Origin: an uncultured Lachnospiraceae bacterium
Lineage (GTDB): Bacteria; Bacillota; Clostridia; Lachnospirales; Lachnospiraceae
Direction: 5' to 3'
Length of the DNA: 13,509 nucleotides
Assembly (NCBI GenBank): GCA_905236545.1
Contig: CAJOQO010000210.1
Span: 1 to 13,509, forward strand
Shown here one piece after another: positions 1 to 7,307 of this stretch. A program made the translations under genes and the position numbers. Every line of letters begins with the position of its first letter. Within the stretch, counting starts at the first letter, position 1. Under the pieces are notes generated by a model that saw nothing but the letters and a program-made list of their open reading frames with translations, did no database searches and was not told the DNA's origin.

Positions 1-1
1 C

Positions 2-961
2 AATGATATGGATACTGCCTATTACAACAAGCTGGTGACCGACCTGTCCAGTCCGTTTTACAGCAGGGCGACGCAGGAACTGCTTGCGCCGGGATCCACC
101 TTCAAGCCCGTCTCCGCTACGGCCGGCGTCGCGGACGGAGTGCTTGGCGTGACCGAGCAGCTGTATTGCACGGGAGAATTCGACGGCGTCGATCCTCCGG
201 TCAAGTGCTGGATCTCTCCGGGCGCGCACGGAACGGAGACGCTCTCGGACGGAATCAAGAATTCCTGCAACTTCTTTTTCAACACAATCGGCTTCCGGCT
301 TGCCTCGTCAGAAGGAGAGTACGACGACAATCTTGGCGTGGAAAAGCTGAAGAAATACGCCGGCATGTACGGTCTTGATTCCGCATCGGGGATCGAGGTT
401 CCGGAATCCTCGCCCCATATGCTGACCTACGACGCGGTCCGCGGCGCGATGGGCCAGTCCGATCACGCTTATACTGTTTCCCAGCTTGCGCGGTACGTCA
501 TGACGCTTGCCAATTCCGGCATGTGCTATGATCTGACCCTGGTAGACAAGATTACGGATTCGAACGGCAACACGGTGACCAGCTATGAGCCTGTCCTGCA
601 CAGCGAGCTGAAGCTCTCCGGAGAGCTTTGGGACGCGATCCACACAGGCATGCGTCAGGTGGTGCTGAATCATTCCTCCTTTGAGGACTACAATACTGAG
701 GGCGGCGTCGCGGTTTCCGGCAAGACCGGTACCGCGCAGGAGGTTACCACAAAGCCGAATCATGCGCTTTTTATCGGCTACGCTCCTTCCGAAGCGCCCG
801 AGATGGCGCTTGCCTGCCGGATCGCGTACGGTTATACGTCCGCGAACACCGCGGCTCTTGCCAGAGATGTCGTAAACTACTATTTTAAGCAAAAAGATTC
901 CTCCGAGCTGATGCCGGGGCACGCGATCCAGGTAACAGCCGGCAACACACGTACAGACTGA
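2..961 (+). CDS. Penicillin-binding protein 2-type transpeptidase, C-terminal part (5' truncated by window edge)
   Basis: This is the transpeptidase domain of a class B penicillin-binding protein. Such enzymes cross-link peptidoglycan stem peptides on the outer face of the membrane, and PBP2/MrdA members pair with RodA for lateral wall growth. The reading frame is open to the left edge, so the N-terminal membrane anchor and dimerisation domain lie outside the window; the ATG at 8 is internal. Counting from that Met, all three active-site motifs are present in order: S30-T-F-K33 (nucleophile serine, within APGSTFKP), S86-C-N88 and K239-T-G241. The gene ends one base before minC, and rodA follows, which supports a PBP2 role over a division-specific PBP3. 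The family is certain; the exact paralogue is inferred from neighbours. Confidence 0.93.
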   Translation, partial: NDMDTAYYNKLVTDLSSPFYSRATQELLAPGSTFKPVSATAGVADGVLGVTEQLYCTGEFDGVDPPVKCWISPGAHGTETLSDGIKNSCNFFFNTIGFRLASSEGEYDDNLGVEKLKKYAGMYGLDSASGIEVPESSPHMLTYDAVRGAMGQSDHAYTVSQLARYVMTLANSGMCYDLTLVDKITDSNGNTVTSYEPVLHSELKLSGELWDAIHTGMRQVVLNHSSFEDYNTEGGVAVSGKTGTAQEVTTKPNHALFIGYAPSEAPEMALACRIAYGYTSANTAALARDVVNYYFKQKDSSELMPGHAIQVTAGNTRTD

Positions 962-962
962 T

Positions 963-1748
963 ATGCAGCGTTCTTCGATCGAACTGAAAAGCTCACAGTA
1001 TACCCTGACCCTCGTGATGGATCCTTCTGTCTCATTTGAGCAGATCGTTCTGGATGTCATGGAGAAGTTTCACTCCAGCGCAAGGTTTTTTAAGGGTGCC
1101 CAGATGGCGCTGGAGTTCAGGGGAAGGCCTCTTTCGACGGAGCAGCAGGCCAGGATAGCGGATGCCATCCGGCAAAGCTGCGGCCTCGAAATCATCTGTA
1201 TCCTTGAGAAGGATGAGAAGATGGAGGAAGCCCAGTACAAAGCGATCACGGAGGTTCTGAAAAAGCATCCCCAGGATCCTCCCCGGTCTCCTTCTTCCTC
1301 CCCTTCTCCGGCACTGACAGAAGGAGCGGAGACAGACCGGACAGAGAGTGCGCATACGGCGGATGTCATACAGGGAACCATCCGGAACGGGCAGAAGATT
1401 ATCAGTGACAGGTCTGTTCTGATTCTGGGAGATGTGGAACCGCTGGGCGAGGTCAGCTGCAGCGGCAGCATCTTTGTGGCGGGCTGCGCTCTGGGAACGC
1501 TCCGGGCGGGACTGGGCAAGGATCCCCACAGCTTCGCGGCCGCTCTGGTCCTGAAGCCCCAGACGCTTGAGCTTTGCGGCCATAAAAGCATCACGGGCAT
1601 CCGGAAAAAAACGATGGATGACAGCTACACGGTCTCTCCCCAGGCGGCGATGATCGAAGACGGACGCCTGAAGATGACCGGAATCTCCGGAAAGACATGG
1701 AGTCATCTATTTGAGAAGATTCAAAAGAAAGCACATCAGACAGGTTAA
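963..1748 (+). CDS. minC: Septum site-determining protein MinC
   Basis: MinC blocks FtsZ polymerisation away from mid-cell, normally when recruited to the membrane by MinD. The 261-residue protein has the two expected parts. Residues 1-100 match the MinC N-terminal (FtsZ-inhibiting) domain. A Pro/Ser-rich acidic linker spans about 104-135. Residues 136-235 form the C-terminal beta-helix, with the GDVEPLGEVSCSGSIFVAG segment typical of the family. The conserved RSGQ-type motif of the C-terminal (MinD-interacting) domain appears as R141-N-G-Q144, a Ser-to-Asn change. The ATG at 963 lies one base after the PBP stop and has no clear Shine-Dalgarno, so translation is probably coupled to the upstream gene. 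rodA begins 5 bases after the stop. minD and minE are not beside it, which is unusual. Confidence 0.93.
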   Translation: MQRSSIELKSSQYTLTLVMDPSVSFEQIVLDVMEKFHSSARFFKGAQMALEFRGRPLSTEQQARIADAIRQSCGLEIICILEKDEKMEEAQYKAITEVLKKHPQDPPRSPSSSPSPALTEGAETDRTESAHTADVIQGTIRNGQKIISDRSVLILGDVEPLGEVSCSGSIFVAGCALGTLRAGLGKDPHSFAAALVLKPQTLELCGHKSITGIRKKTMDDSYTVSPQAAMIEDGRLKMTGISGKTWSHLFEKIQKKAHQTG

Positions 1749-1753
1749 ATGAT

Positions 1754-2911
1754 ATGTTCCGACAGTACAGAATCAGAAACTACAGCTTTCCCCTGGTCGC
1801 GGCGGTCATCGCGCTTTCCGTGATCGGGATCATGGTAATCGGAAGCGCCCAGCATTCGTCTCAGACAAGGCAGACCTTCGGACTGATCATCGGCGTTACT
1901 GTCATGCTGGCAATGTCTGTTTTTGACTATACGGTTTTTGTCCGGATGAGATGGATTCTGTTTGCGATCGGCTGCCTGCTTCTGGTTGCGGTTCTTGTGA
2001 TCGGCGTCAATGTCGGCGGTGCGACGAGGTGGATTAACATCGGCGTCCAGTTTCAGCCGTCCGATCTGATGAAGATGGCGCTGATCGTTTTCTTCGCCGG
2101 CTATTTCCAGCAGTATGATTCCAGGCTGAACACGCCGAAGGTTCTGTTCGGAGCCATTCTGATCCTTGCGGTTCCGCTGCTTTTGATCTACAGGGAACCG
2201 GATCTGTCAACAACCATCGTCACAGCTTTGATATTTTGTGTTATACTGTTTACAGCAGGACTGAGCTGGAAGATTATCCTCTCGATTCTTGCAGTGGTCA
2301 TTCCGGGAGCCGCAATCTTTCTCAGTATCGTTCTCAGCCCGGATCAGACGTTGATCGCCGGTTATCAGAGAGACCGGATCCTTTCCTGGCTCAGGCCGAT
2401 GGAATATGCGGAAGAGGCCTATCAGCAGCAGAATTCGATCATCGCGATCGGATCCGGACAGCTCTATGGAAAGGGACTGAATAATAACGCGATCAATTCC
2501 GTCAAAAACGGAAACTTTATCTCGGAACCGCAGACGGACTTTATCTTTGCCGTTGCAGGAGAGGAGCTGGGGTTTGCCGGCTGTCTCGCGATCGTGTCGC
2601 TTGAGCTGATCATCGCCGTTCTGTGTGTGAGGATCGGTCTTCGCGCGCGGGAGAAGTCGGGGATGCTGATCTGCATGGGCGTCGGATCTCTGGTGCTCTT
2701 TCAAAGCTCATTGAATATCGGCGTAACAACCGGGCTGATGCCAAACACAGGGATCACGCTTCCATTCGTCAGCTATGGCGTCACATCGCTTGTGACATTC
2801 TGTATGCAGATCGGCCTGGTACTGAACGTCGGACTTCAGCCTCGCCGCGATCCGGCTCAGACAGATCCCACAAGGCGAAGGTTCCGCCCGACCTACATGG
2901 CATCCGGGTAA
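1754..2911 (+). CDS. rodA: RodA/FtsW/SpoVE-family (SEDS) peptidoglycan glycosyltransferase, probably RodA
   Basis: This is a polytopic SEDS protein that polymerises lipid II into glycan strands, working with a class B PBP. The 385-residue protein is hydrophobic throughout, with about ten membrane segments starting near residue 10. Family landmarks are GATRWI followed by FQPSDLMKMALI (FQPSE-K in most relatives), YREPDLST, and the late extracellular stretch PQTDFIFAVAGEELGF. D262 in that stretch is the likely catalytic aspartate by family comparison. The C-terminal segment GITLPFVSYGVTS is also typical. The PBP2-type gene two positions upstream makes RodA more likely than FtsW. The gene starts 5 bases after minC, with which it is surely co-transcribed. 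Confidence 0.9.
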   Translation: MFRQYRIRNYSFPLVAAVIALSVIGIMVIGSAQHSSQTRQTFGLIIGVTVMLAMSVFDYTVFVRMRWILFAIGCLLLVAVLVIGVNVGGATRWINIGVQFQPSDLMKMALIVFFAGYFQQYDSRLNTPKVLFGAILILAVPLLLIYREPDLSTTIVTALIFCVILFTAGLSWKIILSILAVVIPGAAIFLSIVLSPDQTLIAGYQRDRILSWLRPMEYAEEAYQQQNSIIAIGSGQLYGKGLNNNAINSVKNGNFISEPQTDFIFAVAGEELGFAGCLAIVSLELIIAVLCVRIGLRAREKSGMLICMGVGSLVLFQSSLNIGVTTGLMPNTGITLPFVSYGVTSLVTFCMQIGLVLNVGLQPRRDPAQTDPTRRRFRPTYMASG

Positions 2912-2964
2912 TAACATGATGGCACTGCAGCAAAGGCGGCTGCAGGGAGGAGGTGCACAGATCG

Positions 2965-3369
2965 ATGAATATAGGTTTTATTGCGCACGATGCGAAGAAA
3001 AAACTCATGCAGAACTGTTGTATCGCCTACCGCGGAATTCTGTCCAGGCATGACCTGTACGCGACCGGTACAACCGGAAGACTGATCCAGGATGCTTCCG
3101 GACTGACTGTTCATAAGTTTCTTGAGGGACATGTAGGCGGAGAGCAGCAGATGAGCGCGATGGTAGAACAGAATCAGATGGATCTTGTTCTGTTTTTCCG
3201 CGATCCGGAAAGCACAGCCTCCACCAGGAACGAAGCGGCAGACCTTTCGAAGGTGATCCGCATGTGTGACCTGCACAATGTTCCGCTGGCAACCAATATC
3301 GCATCCGCTGAGATTCTGCTGAAGTCGCTTGACAGAGGAGATCTGGACTGGCGTGAGATGTACCATTGA
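2965..3369 (+). CDS. mgsA: Methylglyoxal synthase family protein with altered active-site positions
   Basis: Methylglyoxal synthase converts dihydroxyacetone phosphate to methylglyoxal and phosphate, a bypass of lower glycolysis. The 134-residue protein keeps the fold markers: IAHDAKKKLM (H8, D9), the phosphate-binding LYATGTTGRL (31-40), GGEQQ (58-62), FFRDP (77-81) and NVPLATNIASAE. Three positions that are catalytic or active-site residues in the E. coli enzyme differ: Asp71 becomes E60, and the PHDPD segment holding His98 and Asp101 is replaced by a histidine-free stretch about three residues longer (82-93). The C-terminus is shorter than in E. coli. The ATG at 2965 is chosen because it gives the family N-terminus (MNIGFIAHD) and follows GGGAGGAGG at 2945-2953; a GTG at 2953 would overlap that ribosome binding site. 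Family membership is firm; enzymatic activity is doubtful. Confidence 0.82.
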   Translation: MNIGFIAHDAKKKLMQNCCIAYRGILSRHDLYATGTTGRLIQDASGLTVHKFLEGHVGGEQQMSAMVEQNQMDLVLFFRDPESTASTRNEAADLSKVIRMCDLHNVPLATNIASAEILLKSLDRGDLDWREMYH

Positions 3370-3413
3370 GGGGCCTTTACCGTAATCTACTTCAGGCAGG
3401 TTGATCATCAGAT

Positions 3414-4502
3414 ATGGCAAAAAAGCAGTTGAAAAAACCGGAATACTACACCCAGCGGGAATGGAACCGGATCGTGAAACGCGAGAAGGCTCAGGCGAGG
3501 GCTGCAAGGAATCTTTTGATTCTTGCGATTCTCATGCTTCTCATTGCAGCTGTTCTGATCTACGTTGTCTGGTTCTATGTACTCCGGTCTCACGATTCCG
3601 GACTCAGGATGCCCTACAATATGGACAGCAGCGTGTTTGGCATTCATACACAGGGGGAGAGGATGGTTAGAGCAGTACCATTTGCAGACGGGCTGTGTGT
3701 AACGGAGACAGATGTGGATGCGGATGCCATCTTCATCAGCGCTGCGGAAGCCGCTTTGTTTGATGTGTCCTCGGAAGAAGTCATCTACGCAAAAAATATC
3801 TTCGAGCATAGATCCCCCGCTTCCCTGACAAAGATTATGACAGCTCTTGTCGCTTTGAAATACGCGAACATGGATGATATGGTAACGGTTGATGAAGCGA
3901 TCTATGACATTGAATCGGAGTCGTCGGTCTGCGAGCTGCATGTGGGCGACCGTCTCACGCTGCGGCAGCTTTTGTACGGCCTGCTGATCGCTTCCGGGAA
4001 TGACGCCGCCCAGATGATCGCGAAGTACGTCGGCAGCGGAAGCATCGACCGTTTCGTCGGGATGATGAACCAGACAGCTCTGGAGATTGGCGCAACGCAT
4101 ACGCATTTTTCCAATGCACACGGACTGACCGCAAGCGATCACTATACTTGCGCGTATGATGTCTATCTGATGCTGAATGCCGCCATGAAATACGATCTGT
4201 TTATGGATATCATCCAGCGGCAGAACTACTATGCCGAGTATACGGATGCCAGCGGCGATCCCTATGCGATGACATGGGAGACAACAGACCATTATCTGAC
4301 CGGAGAGGCCTCCAAACCCTCCAATGTGATCATCTACGGAGGCAAAACCGGTACGACGGAGGACGCGGGAGCCTGTCTCGCGCTTGTAAGCAAGGATCTG
4401 TACGGCAATCCCTTCATCTCAGTGATTCTTCACTCAGATTCGAAGGAAACACTGTATCCGGAGATGAACCAGGTTTTGTCACTGGTTCCGTCATCCGGTT
4501 GA
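3414..4502 (+). CDS. D-alanyl-D-alanine carboxypeptidase, S11 family (DacA/DacF-like), membrane-anchored
   Basis: This is a serine D,D-carboxypeptidase that removes the terminal D-Ala from peptidoglycan stem pentapeptides outside the membrane. The 362-residue protein starts with a basic cytoplasmic segment (1-32), then one hydrophobic anchor (about 33-57), and then the penicillin-binding domain. All three motifs are present: S137-L-T-K140 in SPASLTKIMTAL, S194-G-N196 in ASGNDAAQ, and K311-T-G313 in GGKTGTT. There is no PBP5-type C-terminal beta domain; the protein ends about 50 residues after KTG. Anchoring by an N-terminal uncleaved helix differs from the C-terminal amphipathic anchor of classical DacA. 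The gene sits 44 bases after the mgsA-like gene. Its stop codon overlaps the promoter of the next gene. Confidence 0.9.
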   Translation: MAKKQLKKPEYYTQREWNRIVKREKAQARAARNLLILAILMLLIAAVLIYVVWFYVLRSHDSGLRMPYNMDSSVFGIHTQGERMVRAVPFADGLCVTETDVDADAIFISAAEAALFDVSSEEVIYAKNIFEHRSPASLTKIMTALVALKYANMDDMVTVDEAIYDIESESSVCELHVGDRLTLRQLLYGLLIASGNDAAQMIAKYVGSGSIDRFVGMMNQTALEIGATHTHFSNAHGLTASDHYTCAYDVYLMLNAAMKYDLFMDIIQRQNYYAEYTDASGDPYAMTWETTDHYLTGEASKPSNVIIYGGKTGTTEDAGACLALVSKDLYGNPFISVILHSDSKETLYPEMNQVLSLVPSSG

Positions 4503-4527
4503 AAAATGACACATGGAAAGCTATACT
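4499..4527 (+). promoter_or_regulatory. Sigma-A-type promoter for the small P-loop gene
   Basis: The -35 box TTGAAA is at 4499-4504 and the -10 box TATACT at 4522-4527, with a 17-base spacer. Each box matches the vegetative consensus at five of six positions. The -35 overlaps the stop codon of the carboxypeptidase gene. Transcription should start near 4534, giving a leader of about 55 bases before the ATG at 4590. Prediction is from sequence only. Confidence 0.6.
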
Positions 4528-4550
4528 AATTGATAAGAGGTTCTGAATCA

Positions 4551-4564
4551 GGTGCCATGGCGCC
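4551..4564. repeat. 14-bp near-perfect palindrome in the leader of the P-loop gene
   Basis: GGTGCCATGGCGCC reads the same on both strands except at one symmetric pair. It lies just downstream of the predicted transcription start and 11 bases before the ribosome binding site. The space between its halves is too short for a good RNA hairpin, so a DNA-binding operator is the more natural reading if it has any function. It may be chance. Confidence 0.3.
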
Positions 4565-4589
4565 GCCACTTCATAGGAGGACATCAGAT

Positions 4590-5024
4590 ATGATAGAGTT
4601 CATCATCGGTGAAAAGGGAAAAGGTAAGACCAAGGTTCTGCTGGAGAAGGCAAACCGCGAAGTGAAGGAAGCAACAGGAAATGTTGTATATCTTGATAAG
4701 AATACGCAGCACATGTTTGAGCTGAACAACCGGATCCGTCTTATCGATGTGACCAATTACCCGCTCACCGACGCGGACGAATTCATAGGCTTTATCTGCG
4801 GGATCATCTCGCAGGATCATGATCTGGAAAAAGTTTACCTTGACAGTTTCCTTCGGATCGCGAAGCTGGAAGAGGACAATATCGATATTCCGGCTGTTGT
4901 CGCTGTTCTGAAGCAGCTTTCCTCCATCAGCAGCCAGTTCTCGGTGGATTTTATTATCAGCATCTCCGTGACGAAGAACCAGCTCCCTGAGGAGTATCAC
5001 ACGATGGTCGCAGCAGAGCTGTAA
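4590..5024 (+). CDS. Small P-loop nucleotide-binding protein of unknown function
   Basis: A 144-residue soluble protein that opens with a beta strand and a Walker A motif, G7-E-K-G-K-G-K-T14 (GxxGxGKT). A hydrophobic stretch ending in Asp, KVYLD85, could serve as Walker B, and DFIISIS (120-126) resembles a later core strand. This is about the size of one minimal P-loop domain, with no added domain. I recall similar proteins in Lachnospiraceae genomes, sometimes labelled PilT-like, but nothing here shows a pilus role. The start at 4590 is chosen because AGGAGG at 4575-4580 lies 9 bases before it; a longer frame from 4530 would place that ribosome binding site inside the gene and add a low-complexity head. 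It has its own likely promoter. Function is unknown. Confidence 0.82.
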   Translation: MIEFIIGEKGKGKTKVLLEKANREVKEATGNVVYLDKNTQHMFELNNRIRLIDVTNYPLTDADEFIGFICGIISQDHDLEKVYLDSFLRIAKLEEDNIDIPAVVAVLKQLSSISSQFSVDFIISISVTKNQLPEEYHTMVAAEL

Positions 5025-5210
5025 ATGCTCCATCGGCTTCTTCCTCAGGTTTTCGGTTTTTTCTTATTCATCTGGTGTATCTTTTGCGTTGATTGTTACA
5101 TTCCGGTACAGCTTCTTACTCACAGAGTATGACTGTACAGTGCGGCTCAGTCCGTGTTATCGAGCAGGATTCGTCCTGCTCGATAACAGGTTTAAAGGGG
5201 AGCAGTCTTT
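5025..5210. other. Intergenic region between the P-loop and HlyD-like genes
   Basis: These 186 bases hold no credible gene. After the stop there is a T-rich stretch (5047-5070) without a stem before it, so no clear terminator for the P-loop gene. A perfect 10-bp palindrome ACTGTACAGT lies at 5132-5141, and GTACAG also occurs at 5106-5111. A long hairpin (5155-5188) and the ribosome binding site AAAGGGGAG (5194-5202) follow. I could not find a convincing promoter pair, though the HlyD-like operon probably starts here. Confidence 0.5.
5155..5188 (+). promoter_or_regulatory. Perfect 15-bp hairpin with TTCG loop upstream of the HlyD-like gene
   Basis: Arms at 5155-5169 and 5174-5188 are exact reverse complements, and the loop TTCG occupies 5170-5173. 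The ribosome binding site of the next gene begins 6 bases after the stem. No T-run follows the stem directly on either strand, so it does not look like a standard intrinsic terminator. A leader element affecting transcript stability or translation start is plausible, as is a relic terminator. Confidence 0.6.
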
Positions 5211-6602
5211 TTGGCTTTTTTTTCAGAAGATAAATTTCATTTCAGAAGATCCGGCAAGGTGAGGAACATTCCGACATCCGTGAACGTAGCTACGCTGATG
5301 TTCGGTCTGATCTTCGTCTATATTATGATTACTCTTTTTCTGTATCTGACACAGAAGCATGTTGCCAGCTACGAGGTGGTTCAGGGGACGATCTCGGGGA
5401 ATTACCGCTACAGTGCCATCGCGCTGAAGGATGAGGAGATCGAGACGAGCGATGTGTCCGGCGGCATCACATATTATGCCCGCGAGGGGACAAAAGCAAA
5501 CGTGGATATGGTGATCTGCTCCGCGGGTGCGGCGCCTTCCCTGACGGATCATTCAAAGAGCAGCATGGTCACGAATCTTTCAGAAGAGGACATGGAAGAC
5601 GCGAAAAGTGAGATGATCACCTTTGCCGTCAATTCCGGCGAGAATATGTTCTCTGAGGTATACAGCTTCAAGTCGGATCTGCAGGGAGTGATCCTGCAGT
5701 CCTCCACCAGTGAGGACGCCGGGAAATATGTCCGTGGCAGCTATACCGCGCCTGCTCCGGGCTTTGTTGTCTATTCCGTCGATGGCATGGAGGGGCTGAC
5801 GGCCGAGAATCTGACGAAGGATGACTTTAACGTCGGTTCCTACCAGAAGCAGAATCTGCGCCTGAAGTCCTCCGTTAACGCGGGCGATCCGATCTACAAG
5901 CTTGTCACAAACGATGTCTGGGCGCTTTGTTTTCCGGTTGATGATTCTCTCAGAAGAGAGCTGGAGGATGTTTCCACGGTCCGGGTAAGATTCCTGAAGG
6001 ACAATTCAACCTTCTCCGCGCCGATCGAGATGGTGAATGGCGCGGACGGCGTCTATGGAAAGATCACGCTGAAAACATCCCTTGTGCGTTATGTGACAGA
6101 CCGGTATCTGGAGATCGAGCTGATCCTGAACAGAGCAAAGGGCTTAAAGATTCCGGTCACATCCATCACGGAAAGGACTTTTCTGGAGATCCCGGAGGAG
6201 TATGTGAGCCTGAATGAAGATACGCCGAGTGAGGTATTTCTGACCAGGGAGACTTTTCTCGCGGATGGGTCCTCCTCGACTTCCCAGGTGACCGCTTCTG
6301 TCTACTCCCATGACAGTGAGAACGGCACGTATCTGATCGATCCCGGGCTGTTTCATCCCGGAGATTATGTCATGGCTCCCGGTACCACCAGAAAAATGCA
6401 GCTTACGGGCGATACGGTCAGGGTCATCCAGGGCGTCTATAACATCAATAAGGGATATGCGGTTTTCCGCCAGGTCAATATCATCGATGAGAATGAAGAA
6501 TTCTGCATCGTTGATCCGGGCAACATCTACAGCCTTTCCGCTCATGACAGGATCGTTCTGGACGCATCCAGGGTCAGGGAAGACGATATCATTAAGGGGT
6601 GA
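5211..6602 (+). CDS. HlyD-like membrane-fusion-type protein, single N-terminal membrane helix
   Basis: The 463-residue protein has a short cytoplasmic head (1-24), one membrane helix (about 25-48), and a large extracytoplasmic part. That part begins with a segment like the lipoyl/barrel-sandwich domain of HlyD adaptors (GNYRYSAIALKDEEI, YYAREGTKANVDMVI) and continues with beta-rich regions (about 180-330). Family relatives are periplasmic adaptors of exporters, but no partner transporter is adjacent; instead yggS and sepF follow, as I recall in many Clostridia, suggesting an envelope role linked to division. The TTG at 5211 is taken as start because AAAGGGGAG (5194-5202) lies 8 bases before it. 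The first in-frame ATG (residue 30) would cut the membrane helix. Function is uncertain. Confidence 0.8.
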   Translation: MAFFSEDKFHFRRSGKVRNIPTSVNVATLMFGLIFVYIMITLFLYLTQKHVASYEVVQGTISGNYRYSAIALKDEEIETSDVSGGITYYAREGTKANVDMVICSAGAAPSLTDHSKSSMVTNLSEEDMEDAKSEMITFAVNSGENMFSEVYSFKSDLQGVILQSSTSEDAGKYVRGSYTAPAPGFVVYSVDGMEGLTAENLTKDDFNVGSYQKQNLRLKSSVNAGDPIYKLVTNDVWALCFPVDDSLRRELEDVSTVRVRFLKDNSTFSAPIEMVNGADGVYGKITLKTSLVRYVTDRYLEIELILNRAKGLKIPVTSITERTFLEIPEEYVSLNEDTPSEVFLTRETFLADGSSSTSQVTASVYSHDSENGTYLIDPGLFHPGDYVMAPGTTRKMQLTGDTVRVIQGVYNINKGYAVFRQVNIIDENEEFCIVDPGNIYSLSAHDRIVLDASRVREDDIIKG

Positions 6603-6608
6603 GAGCAT

Positions 6609-7307
6609 ATGCATTTTATAGAAGAAAACCTGAAGCAGGTGGAACAGAGGATCCGGGAGGCATGCGCAAGATCCGGACGGAGAAGAGAGGATGTCAGGCT
6701 GATCGTTGTCAGCAAGACGAAGCCGGTCTCCATGATCGAAGAGGTTATCAGGCTTGGGATCCGGGACTTCGGCGAGAATAAGCCCCAGGAGCTTCGCGAT
6801 AAGTATGATGTTCTGCCGAAGGATCTCAGATGGCATATGATCGGAAACCTGCAGCGCAATAAAATCAAATATGTTGTGGGAAGAGCCGTTATGATCCATT
6901 CCATCGGGTCGGAGGAACTCGCGCTGGCAGTCGACCGGGAATGTGAGAAAAAGGGGATGGTCATGCCATGCCTTGTGGAAGTGAATATGGCGCACGAGGA
7001 GAGCAAGGGCGGCATCGCGCCTGAAGAAGCGCCGGCTTTTGTCAGAAGCATATCTGCTCTGAAGCACCTGAAGATCGAAGGCCTGATGACCGTTGCGCCC
7101 TATGTGGAGAATCCCGGGGAGAACAGAGGATACTTCCGTGCTCTGAGGAATTTGGCAGTTGACATAGGCAGTCAAAACATTGATAATATTTCCATGCGCC
7201 ATCTGAGCATGGGGATGACCGGCGATTTTGAGATTGCCATCGAAGAAGGCGCAACCATGATTCGAATCGGATCAGGGATTCTCGGGGAGAGGGATTATAG
7301 CGTATGA
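6609..7307 (+). CDS. YggS/YlmE-family pyridoxal 5'-phosphate homeostasis protein
   Basis: A cytoplasmic PLP-binding protein of the alanine-racemase-like single-barrel family. It has no known catalysis and keeps PLP and amino/keto-acid pools balanced. The 232 residues are normal length. The PLP lysine is K36 in LIVVSKTKP. Other family blocks are FGENKPQEL, WHMIGNLQRNK, PCLVEVNMAHEESKGG, IEGLMTVAP, LSMGMTGDFEIAI and the C-terminal TMIRIGSGILGER. It starts 6 bases after the HlyD-like stop, and AAGGGG just before that stop serves as ribosome binding site. Its stop overlaps the start of sepF (ATGA). The yggS-sepF pairing is widespread in Gram-positive bacteria. Confidence 0.95.
   Translation: MHFIEENLKQVEQRIREACARSGRRREDVRLIVVSKTKPVSMIEEVIRLGIRDFGENKPQELRDKYDVLPKDLRWHMIGNLQRNKIKYVVGRAVMIHSIGSEELALAVDRECEKKGMVMPCLVEVNMAHEESKGGIAPEEAPAFVRSISALKHLKIEGLMTVAPYVENPGENRGYFRALRNLAVDIGSQNIDNISMRHLSMGMTGDFEIAIEEGATMIRIGSGILGERDYSV

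Noticed and set aside
308..1060. Minus-strand frame opposite the PBP and minC
   Set aside because: It is a shadow of the transpeptidase domain and shows no family motif or ribosome binding site.
2925..2945. Small hairpin with CTGCAG arms between rodA and the mgsA-like gene
   Set aside because: Arms are only six bases with a nine-base loop and no T-run; it is probably chance.
2953..2964. GTG start for the mgsA-like gene
   Set aside because: It falls within the GGAGG ribosome binding site. The ATG at 2965 matches the family N-terminus and has sensible spacing.
3408..4292. Minus-strand frame opposite the carboxypeptidase
   Set aside because: The plus strand carries all three active-site motifs; the reverse frame has no domain signal.
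5155..5188. Intrinsic terminator for the P-loop gene
   Set aside because: The nearest T-run starts about 17 bases after the stem and lies within the ribosome binding site to start codon region of the next gene, so the classical arrangement is missing.
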